The notes under the pieces: generated by a model
Database searches by the model: none
Seen by the model: only the letters and a program-made list of their open reading frames with translations
What the model was told of the DNA's origin: nothing
Translations under genes and position numbers: made by a program
From: Nageia nagi
Taxonomy: Eukaryota > Pinophyta
NCBI GenBank assembly: GCA_050084985.1
Contig: JBITNC010000001.1
Coordinates: 58,156,001-58,220,000 of the forward strand
Length of the DNA stretch: 64,000 bases
Direction of reading: 5' to 3'
In this document: positions 46,440 through 58,039 of the stretch, piece after piece
Numbering within the stretch: position 1 is the stretch's first letter
How the letters are laid out: the number at the start of each line of letters is the position of its first letter

Positions 46440-46456
46440 GTATCACAATGGTGCCA
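46440..46456 (-). other. Decayed tRNA-Asp-type primer binding site of the gypsy element
   Basis: The minus strand reads TGGCACCATTGT, followed by GATAC. The site known from Tat/Athila-type plant gypsy elements starts TGGCGCCGTTGC. The three differences in the first 12 bases are all G to A or C to T, two at CpG positions. It lies about 90 bp before the gag start, as expected. The 5' LTR should begin to its right at about 46457. Confidence 0.6.
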
Positions 46457-47760
46457 TACAAGTCAAAGCAAACAAACACCTAACCTAAAATCCATATATG
46501 TGATCTTTTGTTACATATGCAAGACTATCACAATCAACTTATTATGCTCATTTGAAAGATAGCATTCCTATATGAAAAGATAGCAATGGTGATAGATAGT
46601 AGTTTTTGATTATCTTTCTAATTACTTCTTTTTTCAAATAGGAAATTTATCTTTTTAGTGATTGTTGATTTTTATGGTTCTTTTGCCTTTTTTATAGTTT
46701 TCCTATAATGAACCTATTCAAGTGTTTATTGGTAAGGTTCGATGAAACATTTAAGGCTTTCCTCAAGTATCCCACCTTGATTATGAAATCCAAGTTTGGG
46801 TGAGACCGTGGTGATGAAATCCATGTGTCTTGAAAAAATCATATACTTGTGAATTAATATGTAATGCACGGAAGTAAATATAATCATACAACAAAATAAA
46901 TGTAAAGCACAACTAAACCCTTCATAATAAACATAATAGATATAAAACAAGAAGCACTTCCACCTATGGATGATTATTTTCACTAATGCAAGTACAAAAT
47001 AGAAAGGAAACCTTTTTTATTTTTTCTTTTCAAAATAAAATCTGTACACATATAACAAAGAAGTTTCTTATATAAATAATACATTATTCCTTTATGGGTC
47101 TAGGGTGTTCTCATTCCAAAATCTCTAACTTCCATACAATCTGTGTAGTACAAAACCCTATCCTAACTAACCTTGTGAGGGCTTATTAGTAGTACTAATT
47201 GTTAAGTTGATCAAACAATCAGTTGGTCCATCATAGTGGCATTGAGAGACCTTTCTAAATGATTGATAAATATCAAAATAAAATAAATCTTATGACAAGG
47301 TATCCAAATTTTAAAAATGATTAGGCAAGGGACTATTGCCACCTATTATAGACTTAAAGATGCTAAGAAAAATGAAAATCTAATGACTAAAATTTTATCC
47401 TATACCAAAATAACCCTAACTAGTCTATAGGGAGCCAATTACTATAATGATTGACTTGATAAAAGTTGGTTATAATAGTGATCAATTTGATGATAGCTGG
47501 TTGAAGAATCCTAGTCAATTTGATCAAGGTCAATTACAATTCTATCATTAATTAGGCAATAAGACTTTAAGGTTTTATTTTTAACTTCATAATATTGGAT
47601 CTCTAAAAATCACAATAAAAATCAAAGCCAACAATAGCAATGAGATGTGTCCTAATTCAAAATAAGACATTAAAATTTAGAGCCAAGTTCTAAAAACCCC
47701 TTTACAAATATGATGTTTTAAGACTAGATTGGTCCCATCATGATCACCATTCTATAATAG
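46457..47760 (-). other. Presumed 5' LTR zone of the gypsy element, edges unresolved
   Basis: By position this should hold the gypsy 5' LTR, but I could not match it to a 3' LTR left of 22310. No coding motif was found. 47400-47560 has repeated 'caatttgat' and 'ttgat.aa' words of no clear meaning. Confidence 0.35.
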
Positions 47761-48914
47761 CTATTTTTTGCAACTTTGGATAGCAAACACACCTTGTTAA
47801 CAACCCAGAAAATAAGGTGATTACAAACAAAGTAAATTTTAATACATTATACTAGATTGAAATTGAATCATGTCAAATCAATGTAGTCTCTTCCTACAAT
47901 GATGAATCTATACTAGATAAGGGAAACCTAAAAAATAAAATATGTTAATGGGGACCTCTACCTTCAATTCCTTAAGACCTTGAAGAAATCAAAGTAGAGA
48001 AAAATCTCTTTTTTTGGATTGTACATCTTTGGACCCTAAATCAAAAGGGTGATAGAAATAACTTAAATGGATGCATATCTATATGACATAAGATGATTCT
48101 ATGATATATGATCATTTTTGATATTTTTATATGAAAAGATAAATGATTTAATTGAGTTTAATATGTTATGAACTAATCAGACCCTTCATGCAATACAAAA
48201 GGCATAAATAATGGAATTTGAACTAAATGAATGATTATAGATTACATATGTGAAGATGAATAATGATGCAAATATTACTCAATTAAATTAAAAAGTGTAA
48301 TAAATGGATATGTAAGCTCCTAAAATTACTCTAACTATGCATGGACATAAAATGTAGAATAACACTAATGCATGCTAGTATAAAGGATATAGTCTCCGAG
48401 GAGAAGCTCCAAAACCTTGCAAATACATGCAAAACCTTATTCAAAATACTTTTATTAAAATAAAATTATCTATAGCACAAATCAAATACCTCCTTCCCTC
48501 AAAGAGGGGGTGAGCACTTTAGTTATACCTTTATGCCTATAGATCTTATGTGTGTTCCTCCAAAATCTATTTGTAGAGTGCAAAGATTTGTAATGGACAT
48601 GTAGCATGCAATTAGCAAAGCTTAGGATGTCAAAACTCAAAGTTAAAATACTAGAATATCTATTGAAATATTTTGAAGTTATGTTTTATAGTTCATTAAT
48701 GATCCTCATTAGTGAACCAATTAGGGTTTTAAACCTAACCGACACGTTGGTTAGAAATAAGACAAAACAACCTATATGATTAAAATAAAATGTGAGAATC
48801 CTTACAAAGTGGCATGGTAAGTTAAGGATTTTGACAAGGTATTAAACATACTAAAACATGACAAAGGAGCTGCAAATCATATGTGTTTGTGCAAACATGT
48901 GATTTTGAGGTGTC
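47761..48914. repeat. Dispersed 1.15-kb direct repeat, copy 2
   Basis: Collinear with 10661-11835, same strand, with many point differences and small indels. No coding signal. Sits beyond the presumed gypsy 5' LTR. Confidence 0.75.
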
Positions 48915-49735
48915 AATAACTACTACCACCAATGAAAGGATGACGTGAATCCAAAAGTTGCCTAATATTTTTGCCTACCACCATATGTATTGCCATCCAC
49001 TTTGCATTTAAATAATTCAACTCCTCATTTGACTATTTTAATACACCTTTTTAGTGGTTGCCTATTTCTTTAAGGATTTAGAAGTGTACACGATCCAAGA
49101 AAGGGAGGTGCCCTAGTTTTTAAAAACTATTTGACTTTTCAAGCTTCAACCAGCTTTCCACATGTCACAATATTATTGGATCCACCCATGCACTTGGAAG
49201 AAGGTATTGGAAAGTTATTTAGTCTATAGCATGTGTAAGGAGCCCTTGTAATTTCCAAAGAGTTGTAATTTTATTTTTAAGGGACCCTATTGTCTCATAG
49301 CATTATCTCATACCTTTAAAAGGTAAAACAAACATGGAGACTCTAATAATAATGGTAGCATATTGATTTCATTATTTTATTATGATATTTTAGCTATAAA
49401 ATATGAGCATGGAAGCATAAAGAGAATAAAACAATTCTAGTGCAAATTGCTTAAAAACTATTTTAGGAGATATTTTAGAGAGGAAGAGAAGTGTGAGATA
49501 GGGGAGATAGAAAGGAAATGTTGTAAAATTATGATAGAGCATTTTAGGGATATTGAAGGGTGTTCAAGGTATGTTATTGTTGCAACATTTTGGAGCCTAT
49601 TGTCAAGGCCATTATATTTCATCTACCACAATATAAGGAGCTTTTGGTTTTAGCAGGGTTTTCTCCCAAAGGGTTTCCCTAAGGTAAATTAGTGTCTCTT
49701 TTTGTGATGATAATTTATCTCTCTCCTATATTTTT
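48915..49735 (+). mobile_element. Possible copia-type LTR fragment
   Basis: Near 49660 the phrases 'ggttttctcccaaagg' and 'gtttccctaaggtaaat', followed by 'tgtctctttttgtg', resemble the conserved R/U5 end common in plant copia LTRs. Upstream text is A/G-rich with 'ttttaaaaggtaaa'. No second LTR, primer site or internal region was found, so this would be a solo or partial LTR from a family different from copies 1-3. An open frame at 49447-49653 is probably fortuitous. Confidence 0.4.
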
Positions 49736-50790
49736 AAATAATAAAAAAAGGGGAGCAGTCCCCATCCCACCACTCTTCCTGTCTTTGGCCATACTTACCC
49801 ATGGTCCCACCACTCGTTGTTTGCACCCTCTCTTGCGGTATTATTTTTACTAGTCAACTAGTGGTCTTCACTACCAATACCCGATCCCTATAAGTATTTT
49901 TTGAGAAAGGTATTTATTTACCTTCCGTAAATAAAAAGGGGGTAGAGATTTTTTTTGAATTGTTTTTCCTTAGTAAAAGGGTGTCTATCATATTAAAAAA
50001 AAATTGGAGTTAATTTTTTTAAAACAAAAGGAGGAGATTTATTTTCTTAAGTATTTTTATCCTTTTTTTTAAATTGGATATGTGATTATTAATTAAATCA
50101 ATTTTGAAGGATAAAAGGAATACTTAAGTTATTTTTTGACCTTTTTAAGGATTTTTACTATGGTAAAAATGAGGCATTAACCTTTTCTAGGTATTAAGAA
50201 GGGGATGCTTTTTTTCTTTCCTTAGTGTTAAAGCAATTTTTTAAGGTAAAAGGCCTAATTTTAAATAAGAAAACAAGCCTCAACTCTACCCTCTCTACAT
50301 TGTTACTTGGTTATGAAAAAAATGTTGGATGTATGGGACATATGATTTGATGAAAACATTTTGTACATGAGAAATTGGTTAATAATTTAAGCACTGCCTT
50401 TTTAATTACCTTTGGTTAAAACTCAAGATGTAGCCTTAATTTGAACATGTTTAGTTACTTACCTTGATTTGAATAATTTAACAATGTTGGTTGGATAATT
50501 TGGTCAACAAATTGTAATTGTTTATATATAGTGTAATGTTGTTTTCATGCTATCTTATGCCCTAATCTCCTTAATGAAATCTACACTTTGGTGGCTTTGT
50601 TGCACTTTGTTTTCCTTAAATAGATTGGTAAATCATCTTATGACCTTGGAATAAATCTTTTGGGTCTTATGTATAATGCAAATTGGTAATATATGTAGTT
50701 TTTGGTGCAAGTTTATACCCATATTTTAAAGTTTGATGCCAATATGTTTGGTAAATTTATCTTTATTTGCATTCCTCTTTCTTGCTAGAG
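49736..50790. other. Unassigned sequence
   Basis: A short less AT-rich patch (49750-49880) with 'cccaccactc' repeated twice, then T-rich sequence with 'aaaagg' words. No gene or transposon domain was recognised. Confidence 0.45.
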
Positions 50791-51015
50791 AGTTGTAGTG
50801 GATGGAGCAGTTAAAAAGGTTCTCCCTTATCCATGATAACAAATTATTGAAGTGGTTAAAAAGGTCCATCCTTTTCTAAAAGTAAAAATTGCTGGAGTGG
50901 TTAAAAAGGTTTAACCTTCTGTAAAATTGCAAATTGTTGCAGTGGTTAAAAAACTTCACTCGTATCCAAAATTGCAAATTGTTGGAGTGGCTAGAAAGGT
51001 TTTCCCTTCTTCAAA
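50791..51015 (+). repeat. 45-bp minisatellite, five units
   Basis: 'gtggttaaaaaggtt' recurs at an exact 45-bp spacing (ttaaaaagg or variant at 50811, 50856, 50901, 50946, 50991). Because 45 is a multiple of three, the plus-strand frame encodes a 15-residue repeat such as 'LQIVAVVKKLHSYPK'. Three stops fall in the first three units, and the frame is open from unit four onward (50927-51199). It may be a fossil of a repeat-containing coding region or simply a minisatellite. Confidence 0.9.
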
Positions 51016-51639
51016 TTGTAATTTATGCCACTTTACTTCCATTGTTGGGAAGTTTATATATTATGAAATGATGCCACTTTTGGGAAGAACATCCATGTTT
51101 ATGGAAATTGAATCTATGTTGATGGTTTATGGATTAGTGCCACTTTCTTTCTTCCATCATATGCACCTTGATTTATGGCATGATCAAGTTGGCATGTAGT
51201 GGCTTGTTCTTCATCAAGAAAATATTATCATTGAAGGAGACCTTAAAACCTCCAAATCTATATGTTTATTGATAGATAAAAGCTAATGCATCAACTTGGG
51301 AATATTATGACTTGTGGCTTATACATCTTGACTTATGGCCTTATTATGATCAAGATGGTTTTATAATTATTTTTAAAGTGCCTTTATTTGTGCTTCCTTT
51401 CTTAAATAATTTTTTTTTGGTAATGTTAAATGATTATATTGCCAAAAAATGGAAAGAGGTTTTTGGTTGACGTCGAAACCATACAAAGAAGTAAAAATTA
51501 AGGATTTACAAAGAAGAAATTACATTGCAAAGAATACATCTAAAGTATTTGATAATGATAGGTGTGACAAAAAGAGTAATGAGGCACATAAAAGTGTCCA
51601 AGACCACACAAGACTATGTTGAAGGAGGTCAACCTTGAT
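51016..51639. other. Unassigned sequence
   Basis: The open frame from the minisatellite runs to 51199 without a known motif. Nothing else was recognised. Confidence 0.4.
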
Positions 51640-52150
51640 GAGTCAGTCGTAGATGTTCTAGCGAATCAAGGTGAATCACATGGTATTTCCTTTGGACCTG
51701 AGTTCAATAGGAGGAGCGAAGAAATAATCAAGGCTAGAGTCATAGTTAGTTCAGAACCATTAATCACAGTGTGAAGAGTAAAAATATCTACTTGCTTGAT
51801 GAGGATTAAGACCATGAGTCAGGGCATGATGCTAGGTCTACTTTCTCGATGATCACTCTAAGCAAGGGTGTTGTGAATAGCAATCTTCTAGGGAGGAATT
51901 AACTCCAATGCCCTATCATAGACCATCTTGATGAGGGCTTGATGGATAGAAGTACTATAATTTATCAGTTTCACCCTCTCAACTAAGCATTTAAGGGAAT
52001 GAGATAGGAAATAAGCAAAGTTCAGCTCTCTCCCCATAAAATGAGTCATCATTTCCATATGAAGGTTGAGAATTACTATAGCTCCTCCTTCCAATGTGAA
52101 GTAGTTCATGACCACCTCATGGATGTCTTTCCACTCATGTAGCTAGCTTA
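51640..52150 (-). pseudogene. Unrecognised degraded ORF, possibly retroelement-derived
   Basis: A clean minus-strand stretch at 51888-52115, extended upstream to about 52145 ('EWKDIHEVVMNYFTLEGGAI'), reads 'NLHMEMMTHFMGRELNFAYF' and 'HQALIKMVYDRALELIPP'. Broken coding-like text follows to about 51640. The composition and length of uninterrupted frame suggest a real protein relic. I do not recognise a characterised domain. The setting suggests a retroelement gag-like or accessory ORF. Confidence 0.4.
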
Positions 52151-52869
52151 TATCGAACATAGACCTTAGCTTCTTAAGATGTTTAGTTTGATTCATGAAA
52201 TACTTTGCCTCCCTATGATTCTTTTTTAGCTCCTTGTTAAATCATCTTTCAAAGGTTGGCAAGCCGAATAACTTGAGCAATGCTTCCTTCATCAAAGTTG
52301 TAGGTGATAGACCCAATTACTGCTTTATTCTCCTCCCAATGTTGCACCACTTGGTTAGTCAAATTCTTGTCATGGCCATGCAAATGTTTTGTTAAAGGAT
52401 CTATATTGAATTCACATAAGGTATCCCAAACTCACTTTCATATTGTACTTGGCATTGCTAGTAGGTTCCAACCTCTTAGCATCCATTATAGGTTCTTTAA
52501 CTCACTAGGAAGCAAATTCCTAGCTACTCTATTCTAATCCAGGAACTTAAAAGGAAGAAGATAGTGAATTGTATATAAAAAACAATGCTTGCAAAAGGAT
52601 CTTGGGAGTTATCTTCACCATACTTAGATGTGATAATCTGATCCAAACAATTATGCTAGTAGACCAAGCTGGAGCATGTGAGATGATGACAAATAACTCC
52701 TTGTATGTTCCTCAAATTCTTCCTACATGTTAATTCATTGCACATTATCCTATTCTAACTTATGCATCCATAGGATGGATTTCCTTAACAACGCAAAGAT
52801 CGATTCCAATTCATGGTAAGCAAATTTGACAAATTGAGTCAAGACCAATTCTAGTAGTCAGCTCCTTAT
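52151..52869. other. Unassigned, weakly coding-like on the minus strand
   Basis: Fragments of coding-like text continue on the minus strand between the unrecognised ORF and the LINE, without a domain I can name. It may be the LINE 3' untranslated region or part of the neighbour. Confidence 0.35.
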
Positions 52870-53840
52870 CCTTAATGAGTCTTGAAGTTCCATAAGTAAT
52901 ATTTTCAATAAAGAAATTAATAGTGCATTGAAACACAACTTTTGGTTTAGCACTTTCTCATCTAAAAATTCGAGCATTTCTTTCATGCCATATACTCCAC
53001 CATATGTGGGTTAATAGGATAATGTTAAGGTTCATTTATTTTTTTGAATGATGAGTGAAATGCCATTGTTGGAGTAGAGTGGTAGTAATTTTTGGCATAG
53101 CCAAATCCATTCCAATACTATGAAGCACAAGACCCCAGAATTCATTGGAGAAAGAATAATGGATGAAAATATGGTCTTGACACTCTAAAGCCTGATGACA
53201 AAGAAAGCACTTACTAGCAAGTTGGAATCCTCTATTGCAAAGGATATTGGTAGTTAGGATTGCTCCATAAATTATGGTCCATAAGAAGAAGGTCAATTTA
53301 GGAAGAAGCCCCTTGGTCCATACCTTATGCCAAATCTTATTGATAGGAACATTTTTATTTAACCATAGAATGACTTCCTTGATGCTAAATCGATCTTCTT
53401 CATAAAACTACATTCCAATTTGTCATCCAAGTTGATGTCCTAAATCTTGATGGCTTGAACTTATAATCAGATCTTATTTAGTTGAGTATTGAGAGCAACA
53501 TTAGTACTATAATGGATATTCCAACTACCTTCCCCTCTTGGACATGAATGTAGTCATGAGCTTTTACTCCTTGGTGTAGTATTTCCCAATTAGTGAGGCT
53601 AAGCAATCATGGTAAGAGATGAGAGTGAGGTCTCTAACCCATTTATCTTCCCAAAAATATATATGATTTCCCCTATTAACAAACCATTTAACATTTGGAA
53701 GCAAGATACCTTTTATATGTCTTAATCCATTCCAAAAGGTAGAGCCATTAGGCAAGTTATGGGTTTGAATGAAGAGATTTGAGCCTTCAAGGTACTTGGC
53801 TTTACATATGTTCACCCAATTCAATTGTCTTCATTTTGTA
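52870..53840 (-). pseudogene. LINE ORF2 C-terminal region with zf-RVT
   Basis: Minus strand: 53564-53824 reads 'NWVNICKAKYLEG', 'FWNGLRHIKGIL' and 'FVNRGNHIYFWEDKWVRDL', a segment typical of plant LINE ORF2 after the RT. 53036-53296 reads 'LTTNILCNRGFQLASKCFLC' and 'ECQDHIFIHYSFSNEFW', matching zf-RVT with its C-x-x-C pair and a histidine. The final 'HIWWSIWHERNARIF' near 52970-53010 is the common end of this region. Stops separate the blocks. Confidence 0.85.
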
Positions 53841-53999
53841 ACTTTTGAGCCATCTTGGTTCTCAAATCTTGGCTTAAATGTTTCATTTTTCTAATCTTGA
53901 TACCTCCTCTATTATTTGATTAACAAACTTTATCCCAAACCACAAGTGACCATTTCTGATTTGCAATAGTACCAAACCATAAAAACTTGCAACAAATAC

Positions 54000-55010
54000 A
54001 ATCTATAGCCTAACAAATTGAAATTGGCATTTTAAACACCATAGCACTATAGATTGGAACATTTTGAAGGGTTGTTTTGACTAGCTAGAGTTTTCATGCA
54101 TGGCTTAGAGTAGCCTCTTTCCACCCTAAGAGTTTAGAGTTAATTTTGAAAATGATAGAGTACCCAAAAGGCCTTCTTCAAGCATTGCATAAAAGTGGCA
54201 TAATAAGATACACTGAGGGTAAAGAGCCAACCTTGAAATTAAATAATTTTTTTCATGTCATTCTAACGGGGTATTAAAGAAGAAGAGATGACCTTTTTGG
54301 AAGTTTACCTTTTGATAGGATCCATGTTCATAGAGTTTTAAGAATTGCAAAAAATTCTAAGCTTCTTTAATGGAGGCATGACCAATCATGATTGTATCAT
54401 CAATAAATTGATGATGAGAGATGGCATCATAATTCTATCCTGCTTTCATACCTTGAAGTTGGCCTTGCTTTTACTTTTTGCTTAGTAATCTCTCTAAATT
54501 TTCGCCATTAGGATAAAAAGGTAAGGAGAAATGGATTCATCTTGGCGGAGGCCTCTTTGGGCTGTAAAAAAACCTATAGCTTCACCATTGAATAGGACAA
54601 AATAGGAAGGGATTGAAATACACAAGTGGATTGAATTACACCATTTTTTACCAAAGCCAAATCTACAGAGCACCTTGCTAAGAATTTCTAATTGACTCTA
54701 TCATAGGCCTTTTGTATATCAAGTTTTAGAATCATCCCTTCATCCTTTCTACCATGTAGAGAGTTAATAGTCTCATGTATAGCAATAATACCATCGGTAA
54801 TTTGCCTACCTTTGCCAAACCCATCTTGTTCTAGAGATATGAGAAGAGCAAGATATTTATGTAGTCTCTTTGTAAGGATTTTAGTGATAATTTTATAAAC
54901 ATAGTTGCATAAGCTTATTGGCCTAAAGTTTTTGAATTCATTTGTGCCTAGAGTCTTTGGAAGAAGGGCAAGAAAAGTGTCATTTTCCAAGATTTTAGAA
55001 GTTTAGATCT
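54000..55010 (-). pseudogene. LINE reverse transcriptase relic
   Basis: Open stretch 54688-54990 reads 'FLALLPKTLGTNEFKNFRPI', 'SLCNYVYKIITKILTKRLHK', 'EQDGFGKGRQITDGIIAIHE' and 'LKLDIQKAYDRVN'. These are non-LTR RT motifs 0 to A including the catalytic Asp of 'LDIQKAYD'. After stops, 'QFIDDTIMIGHAS' at about 54380-54410 carries the F-x-D-D box (FIDD, both aspartates present). The RT would prime on nicked target DNA. It is inactive because of frame breaks, although its catalytic residues persist. Confidence 0.88.
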
Positions 55011-55439
55011 TGAAAAAACTCTAAAATTACATTAGTGATGTCCTTACCAACAATATGCTAACACTTTTGATAGAATACTATAGGAAAGCCATCTTTCTTA
55101 GGATATTTTCAAGGGTCATACTAAAGATTGCATTCTTGACTTCTTCTTCAATAACCAATATTTCCAAATCATCTCTAGCCTATTGATCAAGAATAGTTGG
55201 TATTTCCTCCATCAACTCATCCATAGCCTATTCATATTCCATTTGATCCAAGGCTAAGAGGTTATCATAGAAAGTAATACCTCCTTTTCTATGTCATTCA
55301 TATCTTGAGGAGCTATTTGGTTAGACTTCTTGATTTTAGATATTCTATTGTAGCTTCTCCTAGAGACAATGGTTAGCTTGAAAAATTTAGTATTTTTATC
55401 CCCGTCCTTCAACCATGCCACCCTTGATTTTTGTTTCCA

Positions 55440-56558
55440 ATGGACCTCTTCTTATACCATGTTTTTGTAAAGTTCAAAAAGGATTATCTTCTCTTCTTCA
55501 TCATTCTCGAAGGTTCTTCCTTCTGACTCAATTTTTCTATTGATTTCTCCTATTTTTTCTTGAAGCATAACCTTTCTCTCATTGATATTCCAAAAATGAT
55601 CCTTGTTCCACTTTTTAAGATGAAATTTTAAGCCTTTAAGTTTAGTGAATACATGGTACATAGAGGTTCCTTTGATTTGAATATCCCACCAGCCTTGGAT
55701 ATTGGCAAATAAATCTTTGTGTTGCATCCACATTAGCTCAAATCTGAATGGACTAATTTTCTTTTCCTCTTTAGTAATCTGAAGAAGAAGAGCACTATGA
55801 TCACAACCTATAGAGTCAAGCAGGGATAAAGTTGCCTAATGATAGAAATTTCTCCATTCTCTAGTAACCATTTCCCTATCAAGTTTCCTCTGAATGTGGT
55901 TACTATTTAAGCATTTATTAGACCAAGTATAGGAATTCCCTTTAAGAGTCATATCAATTAATTGCATTTCATTGACAAAATTTCTAAAATCTTGCATGCA
56001 TTACATGGCTTCTTCATTGCCTCTTTTTTTATCCTATAATTGGAGGGTGGAGTTAAAGTGTCTAATCACTATCCATTCTTCTTGGCTACACCATTGCTTA
56101 TGGACCATGAGATTTTCCCAAAAGGTATCTCTAGCAACTATATTATTAGGAGCATAGACATTAGTAAGGATAAAGGTTTCATTATCACTAATATTTGTAA
56201 CAAGAATATAAATAGTTCTTCTAGATAAGAAGGGTATTCTAACCATAAAAACCTTTTTTGGGTCCCACATGGTTAAGAGACCTCTCAAGCTATTTTGGTT
56301 CCCAGTTGAGGGAATGGTAATAACTATATTTCTTCCAAACAATAATTTTATCTAGTTGCTAAGTTTCTATAAACCATATTTGGTTCCAGTTGAGGATGGT
56401 AATTCTTATTTATTCTTAGTTGCTAAAGTTTTCTTCTCTTTCAGTTTAGTTTCTTGAAGGACCATAATAGTTTAGTTGTTATCACTTACCAAGTTCTTAG
56501 CAATAATTTGTCTCCCCAATTTGTTGCCACCTCTGATATTCCAAGTGATTTTCTTCAT
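55440..56558 (-). pseudogene. LINE ORF2 endonuclease and linker relic
   Basis: A minus-strand ATG at 56558 starts 'MKKITWNIRGGNKLGRQIIA', the usual start of plant LINE ORF2, and 'VLQETKLKEKK' keeps the catalytic Glu of 'QETK'. Later 'TMWDPKK' and 'ILTNVYAPNN' match the endonuclease. The 'GDFN' motif is replaced by R-H-F-N within 'WIVIRHFNSTLQL', removing a catalytic Asp. 55452-55733 is the linker ('MWMQHKDLFANIQGWW', 'KKWNKDHFWNINERK'). The nuclease would nick target DNA. Confidence 0.85.
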
Positions 56559-56599
56559 TTATAACCTATTTGGTTGAGAAAATCCCTTACTTTGGTCTA

Positions 56600-57780
56600 A
56601 AGTTTTTTGCATTCCATTTGCTATTTCCTTTTCTATTTCTATTTTTCTTTGAATATTGTTTAGTCTCCTACTAGGGGTCCTTTTGCCATAATCTACCTTC
56701 TTTCTTGCATTCCTAGTCTAACACATTGTGGAAGTATCAAAGAGATATTGGTGCCTAGAGCCTTTTCTCTTTTTCACCTCTTTCCAACCATCATATTCAT
56801 TCCCTTTTTCCTTTGATTCATATTCTGAATCATTATAGTAACTATTTGCTAGGTCAATCGAGGAACTTGGTACTACCTCATTATCATAAGCTATTTTAGT
56901 TGATGCCTTATGAGCTTCTTCTTAAGATCCTACCTGACTATAGTATTGAGTACTCTCTATTGAGGACTTTTTTAAGACTATCTATGTTTATGTTTTGGTT
57001 GCTAGGATCATTAGAATGTTTAGTTTGGCCTACTTGAGGTTGTTCCTCCTAAGTAACTTGGATAACATGAGGATGTTCTTCTTTAGTATAAACTTGTTCA
57101 TCCAAAATGTGAGTTTTAGTTACAAGAGTTGTTTCTTGGTGTAAGGTAGGTTCCTCTTTAGTTGACAAGCTTTGAAGTTTTTCAAATTTGTTCACATTTT
57201 CATTTTCAACTTGGTTGTTTGGATCATAGATTGGTATATTATGATTTTGCATTATGGTATTAGGCATAGTTTGAATAGAATAGTTTAATGGATGCCCATA
57301 AATAAATCTTTCATTCTTTACTTTCCACTCTTCTCCTTATTTCTTCCCCATAACTTTGGAGTTTTGCCCATTTTTATGAATGTTACTTTTGGCTTAGGCT
57401 GGTTTTTGTTGGCAATCTTTCCCTAGGTGTCCAAAAGTTTTCCAAACTATGTAAGGAATAGGAAGTAGGTCATACAAGATACTCTGAAACCATTCCCCTT
57501 CTTTATTCTTTAGAACAATCTTACTTGGCAATTGCTGGGTAACATCTAGGTTAACATAGAATTACACATCAATCAATCTTGTTCCAAAATTTGTGTGGCT
57601 TTCTACACATACTAATTTCCCCATTATATTAGGTACAGCTTCCACTAAATCATTACTCCAAAAATATAAAATGAGATTTGGGAGGGTTACCCAAATGGGT
57701 ACAATATTAAAGTTCTCTTTCTCTAGTCTGAAGCCTTTATACCATCTCTCCTTCTTAAATAATTAGATTATTGAGATATA
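56600..57780 (-). pseudogene. LINE ORF1 relic
   Basis: From about 57740 leftward: 'NIVPIWVTLPNLILYFWSND', 'MGKLVCVESHTNFGTRLIDV', 'QFYVNLDVTQQLPSKIVLKN' and 'WFQSILYDLLPIPYIVWKTF' then 'GHLGKDC'. This follows the DUF4283 and zf-CCHC_4 arrangement of plant LINE ORF1. The zinc knuckle keeps G-H-x-x-x-x-C but both leading cysteines look lost. An Asn/Glu-rich C-terminal stretch is open at 57049-57267. ORF1 protein binds element RNA. Confidence 0.75.
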
Positions 57781-57830
57781 TATGTTTGGATGGTACATTA
57801 GTTATTTTGTATAATTCAATATTTAATTCC

Positions 57831-58039
57831 ATAATAATAGAAGTATAATAATCAATTAGAATGTGATAGAATTTATTTTTCATTTTCCTAAATTGAGAAT
57901 GGTCTTTACCTAGTTGAAGTTGGGATTTTTTCTTTAAAAGTGTGCTTAGCCAAAAATGTTTATTCTAAGGATAACCATAACTACAAAAGTATCCAGATCT
58001 TAAAATATCAAGAACTTGTGTAATGTTTTCCTTCAATAT
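57831..58039. other. Unassigned junction between LINE and copia copy 3
   Basis: About 200 bp with no clear match to either neighbour. It may contain the truncated edges of both. Confidence 0.4.

Larger units (their letters stand above)
22310..46456 (-). mobile_element. Ty3/gypsy retrotransposon relic, host of nested insertions
   Basis: Reading leftward on the minus strand, the pieces occur in Ty3/gypsy order: primer site (46456), gag start (46352), capsid, degraded zinc region, protease, RT, RNase H, then integrase ending near 22310. Integrase after RT/RNase H defines Ty3/gypsy rather than Ty1/copia. Three insertions interrupt it: 23971-34592, 37488-37975 and 41051-45941. Removing them leaves roughly 8 kb of element, a normal size. 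The primer site resembles the tRNA-Asp type used by Tat/Athila-like elements. Stops, frameshifts and lost catalytic residues show it is dead. Its own LTRs were not delimited. Confidence 0.8.
52870..57830 (-). mobile_element. Two-ORF plant LINE (L1-type) relic
   Basis: Reading leftward: ORF1 with a DUF4283-like region and decayed zinc knuckle, then ORF2 with apurinic-type endonuclease, reverse transcriptase and a C-terminal zf-RVT region. No LTRs flank it. This is the plant L1-type order. It is near full length (about 5 kb) but riddled with stops and frameshifts. No poly-A (poly-T on the plus strand) was found at the 52.9-kb end. The right end meets copia copy 3 debris at about 58.0 kb, with about 200 bp unassigned between. 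Confidence 0.85.

Noticed and set aside
10661-48914. The 1.17-kb repeats as LTRs of the gypsy host
   Set aside because: They are not next to the primer site or the integrase end, and their edges show no target duplication. They were left as a dispersed repeat.
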